Positions 8,441 through 15,896 of a stretch of DNA of 61,789 bases are shown piece by piece (positions within the stretch are counted from its first letter, which is position 1; every line of letters starts with the position of its first letter). The DNA is from an uncultured Eubacteriales bacterium. GTDB taxonomy: Bacteria; Bacillota; Clostridia; Christensenellales; Aristaeellaceae. The stretch is taken from positions 1 through 61,789 of the forward strand of contig CACZXF010000003.1 of NCBI GenBank assembly GCA_902785105.1, read 5' to 3'. The position numbers and the translations under genes were made by a program. Under the pieces are notes generated by a model. That model was not told where the DNA came from. It did not search any database and was given only the letters and a program-made list of their open reading frames with translations.

Positions 8441-9547
8441 ATGACAAACGCAATTCATATAGAGCTTAACGCGCTGTGTCTGCTGATGCTCTACGCAATC
8501 GCCCATCAAACCCTGGCAAACGTCAACCAGCAGATGAACCGGGTGCTGTTTCGCAGCCTGGTCTATGGCGTCATCACTCAGCTTGCGCTGGACATCCTCT
8601 GGCTGCTGGTGGAGGGTCATCTCTTTCCCGGAGCCATACTTGCCAACAAGGTGATCAACGCGCTGTTTCTCGCCGAGGGCGTCATATTGGGCTGCGTCTG
8701 GAACCTGTATGTACTGGAAACTCTGGGGCATCCGATAACCCGGCGGCTGCAAACCATCGTCATGATACCGGGTCTCATCTTCCTCGCTCTGAATGCGCTG
8801 TCGATCTGGACGGGGTGGATTTTCACGGTTTCCCCGGAAAATATTTACGCCCACGGTCCCCTCTTCTGGGCTCAGATGATCGGCGCCTATGGTATGCTGG
8901 CCCTGCCCCTGTTCCCCCTTCTCCGCAACCTCGGAAAGGATCGCGTTCCGCGAAACGTCGTGCTTTCTCTGCTGAGCTTCTACGCGGTTCCCGTATTGGG
9001 CGCCATCGTCTCGCTGTTCTATACCGGTATGCCCGGCACCTGGACCTGTGCCTCGGTTTCCCTGGTGCTGATGTATATGAACGATCAGGACAATGAGATC
9101 ATACGGGACGGCCTTACAGGGCTCAACAATCGAAAGACGCTGCCCGGCGTATTCTCTGAATATGTGAAGGAGCCGCCGCTGTATCTGCTCATGATGGACC
9201 TCGACAGCTTCAAAACCATCAACGACACCTACGGCCATCCCGCAGGGGACCAGGCGCTCGTCGCCGCCGCCGGAATTCTGACCCATGCGATGGCCGGGCG
9301 CAGGGGCATCGTGGTCCGCTATGGCGGGGATGAGTTTCTGGTGATGACAAGTTCTGATCCGGTCGGCCTTGAGCAGGATATTCAGCAGAGGTTCGAGCAG
9401 TACCGAAGGGAACAAACGCCCCCCTACAAGTTCGCGATGAGCATTGGCATCGCGGAGTATAAGGCGGGGCAAACCCTTGAGGCGCTGATCGAGGAAGCGG
9501 ACGCGGAGCTATATAAGGTAAAGCAACGCACGAAGGCGGGAAGATGA
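8441..9547 (+). CDS. Membrane-bound diguanylate cyclase (GGDEF)
   Basis: The 368-residue protein has about seven N-terminal hydrophobic segments (1-215), then a GGDEF domain that makes cyclic di-GMP from two GTP. The active-site YGGDEF is intact at 294-299, and the usual DGLTGLNNR and DLDSFKTINDTYGH motifs precede it. The inhibitory RxxD site expected just before GGDEF is absent (the sequence is GRRG), so product inhibition of the common type is unlikely. It faces an HD-GYP gene across a shared terminator, which suggests synthesis and breakdown of c-di-GMP are encoded side by side. Confidence 0.93.
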   Translation: MTNAIHIELNALCLLMLYAIAHQTLANVNQQMNRVLFRSLVYGVITQLALDILWLLVEGHLFPGAILANKVINALFLAEGVILGCVWNLYVLETLGHPITRRLQTIVMIPGLIFLALNALSIWTGWIFTVSPENIYAHGPLFWAQMIGAYGMLALPLFPLLRNLGKDRVPRNVVLSLLSFYAVPVLGAIVSLFYTGMPGTWTCASVSLVLMYMNDQDNEIIRDGLTGLNNRKTLPGVFSEYVKEPPLYLLMMDLDSFKTINDTYGHPAGDQALVAAAGILTHAMAGRRGIVVRYGGDEFLVMTSSDPVGLEQDIQQRFEQYRREQTPPYKFAMSIGIAEYKAGQTLEALIEEADAELYKVKQRTKAGR

Positions 9548-9654
9548 CGACGACACGGTCCTTGAAAATAATGGCAACTGTTCAGTAATGACCATAAACA
9601 AGTGATTGTAAGGAAGATGCACACTCTTCTGACATGTAAACTGAATTGTATAAT

Positions 9655-9697
9655 TAAAAACAGACGTCCATGAACCGCTCATGGACGTCTGCGCTGT
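9655..9697. terminator. Bidirectional terminator between GGDEF and HD-GYP genes
   Basis: A 13-bp perfect stem (9661-9673 with 9679-9691) has a 5-base loop, A's on its left side and T's on its right. It can stop transcription from both convergent genes. Confidence 0.85.
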
Positions 9698-9731
9698 TTT
9701 AAGGAACTGATCACGGGCTTTTCACTTGCTC

Positions 9732-11657
9732 TCATATATCATTCCCATCGTCATCCGCGTCATGTCCATCCCCGTAAGCGCCGAAGGTCATCTTTGAAAG
9801 CAAATAATAGGTGTCACGATAGGTTTCCCGTCGGCCCTCGGTCAGGAGATTGCGGATGCTGGAATCCGCGTCGTTCAGTATCGGCCACAGCCATGGGGCA
9901 TAGTGGGTGCCCGGCTCCGGCCGGATCTCCTCGAGGAAATCGTCGAAGGTCTTTCCCGCGCGATAGCTGCGCCCCACGGAGTCCGTACAGGCGTCCATGC
10001 AGTCCGCGCACAGCACCAGGTCGATGATGGGCTTGATGGGGCTGATGGAGGTATCAAAGGTCTCGGGATACCCGCGGGAATTGTCATACCAGCGGTGGTG
10101 TCCCGCGGCGACATCGGCATAGGCGCGGGTCGAATTATACCGCTTCAACAGCTCATAGCCGGCGAGTGGGTGGGTTTTAATGAGGTCAAATTCCACATCA
10201 AACAGATTGCGCCCGTACACGAAAATCGTATCAATGATCGCCAGCTTGCCAAAGTCATGGCAGAACCCGGCGTGGGCAACAAATTCGCAAAGCTCCTGCC
10301 GACGGAGCAGGACGTCCTCCGCCGTGGCGCAGCCCAGCACGCCGATCAGCAGGGCGGGTTCGCGATCGATGAGATTTTCGCACAGGCAGCGGGCGATCTT
10401 GCCAACCATCACCGAATGAATATAGGTCGGAGGATGGAGCGCGGCCAGGCAGTCGAGCATCATGTCCTCAAAGGTGATTTCCCCCGGAACCTCGATGAAG
10501 CGGTGGATGATGTGAATGTAATACTCCAGCATGGTGGAGAGGCTGTTCCCGTTTGGCATTCTGAAGGCATAGCGGATCATATCCCTGTAGAGGATATGCA
10601 GCCTCGAAGCCTCCAAAGGGGTGATATGCGCCGGGTCATACAGGCAAATCGCCTCGGCGGGGATTTGCAGGTTTTCGTAGATGCCGTTCAAATCATAGCG
10701 ATCGGGGTCGCGCTGACGGTACAGGGAGATGAGTTCATCGTGGTATTCTTCCTCGCTGATTCTGCCCGCCAGATAGCGATTTCGATACAGCAGCAGCCGA
10801 ATCTGCCGCTCGTTGTCGAACTGGGAGAAAAACGCCCTGTCGCTCTCCCACAGTTTGACGAAGGCCTCCGTCCTGTCGCAGATCGCATTCAGCGCGTCGG
10901 TGCCGAAGCCCCTGGCATTGCAGAAATCCGTCATTTTCGAATAGTAGTTCAGGGCGCGATAGCGAAAATAGGACCAGTTCAGGTCGGGAGCGAGATGATG
11001 GCAGAACGGATCATCCGCCATGGCCAGTATTCTGTCCAGGAACGCGGGCTCCTCCAACTGCACAGGATTTTCGGCGGCCAGGCCCTCATAGAACACGGCC
11101 ATATACCGTATATCCGTGAGGATGATTTCCCGGCTCTTTTCGTCCAGGCACAGCCCATGCCTTTCCCGATCAAGCAGATCGAGGAAGTAATGGCCAATGC
11201 GCAAGCCCTCCTGGCGGAAACGATCGGAGATATCCGACGCGAATCGGGAGCGGCCCATCATGGACATGAGCGCATAGCAGGTGTCCATCCGAATGTCAAA
11301 GCGCTGGATGGTCAAAGAGATATCCTCTCTCTTCTCCGCGTCCTCCAGCAGCCTTTCGGACAGCAGGGACATCAGCGCCAGGTCAAGGTTTTCAACATCG
11401 ACCGCGGACAGCAGGGTCTCCCCGAAGGACAGCAGATCTGTGGTTTCATCGCTGGAAAGGAGCCTGTCCGCGTGAATGGTGGGAAAGAAAACCGCGTTCA
11501 GGAAGCTGCGGTTCTCCTGGGCAAGCTCGCCGATCCGTATGAAATTCTGCCGCAGCGTTTCACAATACCTTTCCGCGTCCGGAATGCCCTTCATCGACGG
11601 CGAGGAAAGCCGCCTGATTTCTTCGAGACGCTGAACAAAACCATTGTATCCCGACAT
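9732..11657 (-). CDS. HD-GYP-type phosphodiesterase with long helical N-terminus
   Basis: This 641-residue soluble protein has about 400 helical residues with no recognised motif, followed by an HD-GYP domain. Visible motifs are the early metal His region HPPTYIHSVMVG, then CHDFGK (HD pair about 466-467), KTHPLAGYELL, and GHHRWYDNSRGYP near 518-531, close to the HHERxDGxGYP signature. HD-GYP enzymes hydrolyse c-di-GMP; the variant GYP segment leaves some doubt about activity. It is convergent with the diguanylate cyclase, so the pair probably sets a local c-di-GMP level. The N-terminal helices may be a TPR-like or ligand-sensing region. Confidence 0.85.
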   Translation of the reverse strand: MSGYNGFVQRLEEIRRLSSPSMKGIPDAERYCETLRQNFIRIGELAQENRSFLNAVFFPTIHADRLLSSDETTDLLSFGETLLSAVDVENLDLALMSLLSERLLEDAEKREDISLTIQRFDIRMDTCYALMSMMGRSRFASDISDRFRQEGLRIGHYFLDLLDRERHGLCLDEKSREIILTDIRYMAVFYEGLAAENPVQLEEPAFLDRILAMADDPFCHHLAPDLNWSYFRYRALNYYSKMTDFCNARGFGTDALNAICDRTEAFVKLWESDRAFFSQFDNERQIRLLLYRNRYLAGRISEEEYHDELISLYRQRDPDRYDLNGIYENLQIPAEAICLYDPAHITPLEASRLHILYRDMIRYAFRMPNGNSLSTMLEYYIHIIHRFIEVPGEITFEDMMLDCLAALHPPTYIHSVMVGKIARCLCENLIDREPALLIGVLGCATAEDVLLRRQELCEFVAHAGFCHDFGKLAIIDTIFVYGRNLFDVEFDLIKTHPLAGYELLKRYNSTRAYADVAAGHHRWYDNSRGYPETFDTSISPIKPIIDLVLCADCMDACTDSVGRSYRAGKTFDDFLEEIRPEPGTHYAPWLWPILNDADSSIRNLLTEGRRETYRDTYYLLSKMTFGAYGDGHDADDDGNDI

Positions 11658-11740
11658 ATATCAAGTCCTCATTTGCGTAGCGGGTTATGACCATGGCACA
11701 GCCATGTCTGACCATCGACGGCAGGCTTAGGCGCTGTGAA

Positions 11741-11876
11741 GAAATAAGTTGAACAATAATGCGTAGGATAAATTTTCATATGCAAGGCGGAGGAGGGAGG
11801 CGATGTGGAACATCGCTGACCGACGACAACGCAGCAGATGGAAATTTAGACAAGCAGAATGTTCAAATTATTTCTG
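11741..11876. repeat. 136-bp imperfect palindromic element
   Basis: Ends AGAAATAA (11741) and TTATTTCT (11869-11876) are inverted. Inside, GTTGAACA pairs with TGTTCAA, AAATTTTCATATGC with GCAGATGGAAATTT, and the centre is a GCGATGT/ACATCGC hairpin. No protein is encoded. It looks like a MITE or large REP-type element and ends only a few bases before the guaA-like sequence at 11887. Confidence 0.65.
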
Positions 11877-11882
11877 AACAGT

Positions 11883-11902
11883 GCCTTACTCCCACTCGAC
11901 AA
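11883..11902. other. Possible left attachment site (guaA 3'-end-like sequence)
   Basis: On the minus strand this reads GTC GAG TGG GAG TAA GGC AC, that is Val-Glu-Trp-Glu-stop. It matches the 3' end of guaA (Ile-Glu-Trp-Glu-stop, at 49624-49643) in 16 of 20 positions; the differences are all transitions, mostly at third codon positions. The 8-base core TCCCACTC is identical. This is what an attL for a guaA-targeting integrase would look like, but the match is short. Confidence 0.4.
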
Positions 11903-12000
11903 GATATTTCTATTAATATCTTGATTTCAATATTTCTATTCTATTTTCATATCTTTATTTGTTTATATTTCCTCTCATCCACGCCTTTTCAGACTTTTTC

Positions 12001-12018
12001 AGTATCAAAACAGTATCA
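12001..12018. repeat. 18-bp direct repeat, left copy
   Basis: AGTATCAAAACAGTATCA occurs exactly here and at 49551-49568 in the same orientation; here it is extended by CGCGTGATAC, an inverted copy of the GTATCA half. It may be an integrase arm-type site. Apart from this, the palindrome and the guaA-like core, 11658-12332 is AT-rich and non-coding; a 68-codon minus-strand frame at 12117-12323 is open but has no ribosome site. Confidence 0.5.
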
Positions 12019-12332
12019 CGCGTGATACTGTAAAATGCCGATTGAGGTCTCTTACTATTATTATAATACATGAGGCCTTCGAATTGCAAGCTTTTTCTGC
12101 CCGAATTGTCCACTATTCATTCTGAGATTTCAAATAACCTCTTAATTGACAAATTAACATGCACTTGTCGTCCAAATAAGGTATCTGAACCATCCATTGC
12201 TTTCTGATAGACAATTGCTTCACTTATCCAAATAATAGTGGCTAATTTCGTATTAAAGTTGACCACCGAGGATGGCTCTGGTGGATAATAAATGATACAA
12301 TGGACGATTACTCGAAAATGCATCCGGTGGAT

Positions 12333-13933
12333 TCATTTTGAAGGTTGGGTTAAGAGATGTTTCATCTCCTCCCACTTCTCTATCTTACACTCATATTCCT
12401 TACTGCCCTTATCATAGCTTATCCCAACCAGCCGCAATTCTCCACCGTAGTCCTCTAAGCCTTTAGCATACCCCTTCGCCTTGATCTGGCTAATTGCTGT
12501 CTCCGCATCCTTTTTCCACTTCAGCACAACCAACAGAATCGGTACGCCCTTTCCCTGCTTTGGTAAATATACGATATCGGCATACCCCTCCCCTGTCGCC
12601 AATTCCTCAAACTTCAAATAGTAATCCTTTTAGGCGAAGTATGCGACCTGAATCGCTGCACGGAGTGAGTCCTCTCTGTTGCGGGTTAAGGGGTTTGACG
12701 CTTCCTCGTGGACGCGCTTGATCTGGGCGGCAACAGCTTCCTCATTCCCATGAATCGTATCCATGATCAGCTGATCGCTCTCCTGGACGCGCTTCATGGT
12801 TTCGACGTTCGTCGTCTTCCTCAGCGTTCGCACGAACTCCAAGCGAATCTCTTCGTTGGGGATATGAACTGTACCTGTATCCTGATTATACGCCAAGTAA
12901 CCCAGGTGGACGAGCATCGTTAGCGCAGCGTCTCGTGTATCGTATACCAAATCATTATCATACCCAGCTGTATCAATCTCGATTTCCACACCGCCCATGA
13001 GTTCAATGATCGCCTGACGAAGGCCACCTATGTCCCATTTTATAAATTCCAGTAGGTTGTCCGCAGCAAAGGACTGAGCCCAGTAGGATTTGAATCTCAT
13101 TTTCTGGGCTGCCTTCATTACGGAATTCGGATTATAAATAGGGCCAATCCCTGACACCTCGTATCCATCGTACCAACGCTTCATCTCAGAGAATGACACT
13201 CCATATTCCTTGCAGAGTTCCTGCACATCATCCTCTGTAAAACCCACATACTCTGCCAGTTCGCCGGGATCCAACATCGTATACTCTTCAAAATTCGACA
13301 CGGCCGATTGCCCTTTTTGCTTCTTGATTGGCAAAATGCCCGTCATGTAGACAGCTGCAAAGAGCTTTGCTGTTGTTCCACTATTCTTGAACAGCGAACG
13401 GAGAAAATCCAGATATTCTTGTTCGTTTCCCATTCCCTCGCGAAGAGGTGCGTCCCACTCATCAATGATCATGATAAACTTGCTTTTTAGCGCTTCCACA
13501 GCATTGACGAGTGTGGTCATGAAGTCGGAATCAATTCTTATGCAGTCATATGCTTGGCTGAGTTCGTATGTGATTCTATCCTTTAAATAAGGAACAAGCG
13601 TTCTGTAATTATCACAGAACGACTTTACCCCGGCTATGTCGATATAAATCACGTTGTATTTGTTTAAGTGATCCTGATACGATGCCTTCTTTGTGATCGT
13701 TAACTGATTTGGTTCCTCAAAAAGGGAGCGCGAATCCACAGTCCGATCATAATACGCGCAAAGCATCTGAGCTGCATAGGATTTCCCGAACCGCCGTGGG
13801 CGGCTGATGCAAGTCAAATTCATCCCCGTGTCGATGGTGCTGTTAATCACATCGATCAGGCCTGTTTATCAATATATTTGGTTCTCAGAACGCTGGCAAA
13901 CCCGCTGTTGCCAGGATTCAGATAAGTCCCCAT
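12333..13933 (-). pseudogene. AAA-ATPase-like / PD-(D/E)XK-type protein (AAA-ATPase_like + DUF1703), broken twice
   Basis: The intact form would have about 530 residues. It starts MGTYLNPGNSGFASVLRTKYIDK at 13933, continues with the ISRPRRFGKS nucleotide-binding loop and YIDIAGV, and ends in the DUF1703 part with GYADIVYLPKQG and ILLVVLKWKKDAETAI. Two lesions are visible. A frameshift near 13858-13862 follows KYIDK, and an in-frame TAA at 12630-12632 replaces what is probably a Tyr (YFA-stop-KDYYLKFEEL). Members are abundant in gut bacteria, often in many degraded copies, and their function is unclear (nuclease or mobile-element-linked). Lower GC than the genes to its left and right suggests acquisition. 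Confidence 0.85.
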
Positions 13934-13937
13934 GTGC

Positions 13938-14190
13938 TCACCTCCAGGACGATAAACCCTCGCTTAAAGCATACCATAAACTACGAACCGTTGCAAGGCT
14001 TTTTGAGTAGCCGATGGGGGTACTGTACTTACCCAATGCGATATGGTTGAAGGTTTCGATCAGCTCGTCCGCCGCGGCGTGCACGGCCTCCTCGGTGGTA
14101 ACGCCGTAATCAGAGAGCCGTAGCGGCACCTGCCCTCTTTGATCAGGCAGGCCGTCGCCGCCCAAAGTGAAATCATTGCAGATTACTCCC
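13938..14190 (-). pseudogene. Gene remnant of unknown origin
   Basis: The minus strand from about 14190 reads KGVICNDFTLGGDGLPDQRGQ and then PLRLSDYGVTTEEAVHAAADELIETF before running out at 13938 in non-conserved sequence. The LRLSDYGVT...A...L pattern loosely recalls the C-terminal part of iron-containing alcohol dehydrogenases, but no diagnostic residues are left. It has no start signal and lies directly upstream of the broken AAA-ATPase gene, so it is probably debris left by insertion. Confidence 0.3.
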
Positions 14191-14196
14191 TTTGTC

Positions 14197-14724
14197 TCAG
14201 CCGACGTTCTCGTCGTTGCCCAACGTCAGGGTGTGGTCGCGCAGGTTCTCCCAGGCCAGGCGGTTCAGCGGGTCATACATAACCTCGTCCATCGCGTCCG
14301 CCGCGCCGGCGTCCTCAAAGATCGCGCGGTTCGCATCGTAGTCCTCAAGGCACTCGTCCAGCAGGGCGCGCACGGTATCGAAATTCGTCCAGAAGGCTGC
14401 CTGCTCATCCTCATCCATGCCCTCGAAGGCGGCGAGCATGTTGGCGCGCAGGGGCTCCACGTCGGGATTGTAGAGCTCGTGGGTCTCCGCGAAGGTGCAG
14501 ACCTCGCTGGCGGCGATGGCCGTCTTGAGGGACGCACCCGCCATGCCGGATTCGAGGTTCGCCAGCACGCCGAAATAGCCCTCGGTGAATTCTTCCGCCG
14601 TGGGGGCTTCCGCAGGCGCGGGCGTTTTGTATTCATCGTCCTCCGCGGTGAATTCTTCCCCATAGGCAGCGCCGGAGGCAAAGAGGAGGATCGCGTATCT
14701 AAAGCAGGTAATCGTTCCACACAT
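14197..14724 (-). CDS. Small secreted acidic protein of unknown function
   Basis: From ATG 14724 the 175-residue product begins MCGTITCFRYAILLFASGAAYGEEF, which resembles a signal peptide, followed by an acidic Pro/Ala linker and a helical domain rich in Asp/Glu (DVEPLRANMLAAFEGM, DDYDAN-like and LNRLAWENLRDHTLTLG segments). The same frame is open upstream to 14889 inside the preceding gene, and no ribosome site is obvious at 14724. The start is therefore uncertain, or the true 5' end was lost in a fusion. The gene overlaps the end of the acyltransferase-like gene by 26 bases, which would allow coupled translation. I do not recognise the family. Confidence 0.5.
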   Translation of the reverse strand: MCGTITCFRYAILLFASGAAYGEEFTAEDDEYKTPAPAEAPTAEEFTEGYFGVLANLESGMAGASLKTAIAASEVCTFAETHELYNPDVEPLRANMLAAFEGMDEDEQAAFWTNFDTVRALLDECLEDYDANRAIFEDAGAADAMDEVMYDPLNRLAWENLRDHTLTLGNDENVG

Positions 14725-15895
14725 TGGCAAATTCGTCGATTCTGGGATAGGCATAGGCCACGACGGCGATGGTGGCGATCCATATCGTCGCGAACACCAC
14801 CGCCCGTTTTCTGCCCGTCCGCCCCGCGATGCCGAAGCGCAGGTGCCGCTCGTTCCACTCGATGATGAAAAAGCAGGCGGCCTCCACAAAGACGGCGTAG
14901 ATCGTGGGCAGCAGCCAGCCCGGCATCAGCTCGCCGCGAATCAGCATCAGCAGCATCTGCATGGGCAGGATGAACATATAGCTGACGCAATAATATTGGT
15001 TGATGTGCCGCGACATGTGGCTGGCGATGGGGTGCGCGTCCCTGCCCCCGGACAATAGGCAGAACACTGCCAGCAGCACCACCGCCAGCAGGCACGTCCC
15101 CCAGGCGTCCGGGCCCGGCATCAGTATGTATTGCAGATAGGAGTTGAACTCCGGCAGCCAGGGAATCACGCCCAAAATCCGCAGCGCAAACCATGCTGCG
15201 CACACCGGCAGCCCCACTGCCAGCACCCGCTTGGCCAGGCGCTTCTTATCCGCGATCCGGAGATAGACGCCGCCCAGCCAATAGCCAAAGGCCACGAACA
15301 CAAAGTAGCTGCACAGCGGGAAGTAGGACTCGGCATCCGTGACCACGAAGAAGCCCACCAACTGGCTGACCAGATAGTTCTCCGGGGGCTTCATGACATT
15401 GTAGAGCGCCGCCGCGGCCAGGTTCAGGCCGATCCCCAAGCCCAGTACGCCCCGGTTCGGCACGCGCAGCGATTTCAGCGCCGCCAGCAGCATATACGCC
15501 AGGCCCGCGAAGGAGAGGATGTCCGCCTGGACCACCAGCAGAGCGTTGGCGATGAAAAACTGCCTTCCCGAAATCCACCAGGCGATCAGGTTCGGCAGCG
15601 CGTTTCTACATAGGTTCAGCAGCTGCCCCACGGTCAAAAGCTCCCAGCCCCGCGACAGCCGTTCCTTCGGCGATTGCCTCCGGGAATAGCGCATGCCCAG
15701 CCCCATGCAGATCATGAACGCAGCCGCCCCGGTGAAGGTGCAGGCGTAATCCGAAACGGTGAATACCAGGTTTTCCGTTTCGGCCAGGCATTCCTGGGTA
15801 TGCAGCAGGATCATCCAGCCGAGGCAGAACGCCTTGAGCATATCCACCTCGGGCTGGCGTCCGGTATTCACCCGGTACCTTGAAAACAACCTCAT
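14699..15895 (-). CDS. Polytopic membrane protein, acyltransferase-like (HGSNAT/DUF1624 type)
   Basis: The 398-residue protein has about ten hydrophobic segments. Near the N-terminus, RQPEVDMLKAFCLGWMILLHTQE resembles the Arg/Asp...LLH pattern of DUF1624/acyltransferase-3 membrane proteins, where a His in the first helices takes part in acyl transfer. The ATG at 15895 lies one base after the stop of the clostripain gene (TGACATG), so the two are translationally coupled. It could modify surface glycans or a secreted protein. The family call rests on topology and the N-terminal motif only. Confidence 0.6.
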   Translation of the reverse strand: MRLFSRYRVNTGRQPEVDMLKAFCLGWMILLHTQECLAETENLVFTVSDYACTFTGAAAFMICMGLGMRYSRRQSPKERLSRGWELLTVGQLLNLCRNALPNLIAWWISGRQFFIANALLVVQADILSFAGLAYMLLAALKSLRVPNRGVLGLGIGLNLAAAALYNVMKPPENYLVSQLVGFFVVTDAESYFPLCSYFVFVAFGYWLGGVYLRIADKKRLAKRVLAVGLPVCAAWFALRILGVIPWLPEFNSYLQYILMPGPDAWGTCLLAVVLLAVFCLLSGGRDAHPIASHMSRHINQYYCVSYMFILPMQMLLMLIRGELMPGWLLPTIYAVFVEAACFFIIEWNERHLRFGIAGRTGRKRAVVFATIWIATIAVVAYAYPRIDEFANVWNDYLL

Positions 15896-15896
15896 G

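Noticed and set aside
12117-12323. A 68-codon minus-strand frame in the AT-rich gap near 12.2 kb
   Set aside because: No start signal and no recognised motif; could be a remnant but cannot be supported.
3562-12632. Reassignment of UAA to tyrosine
   Set aside because: Two TAA codons seem to stand for Tyr, but many intact genes here end in TAA (ATPase fusion, integrase partner genes, URO-D-family gene), so the standard code applies and these are nonsense mutations.
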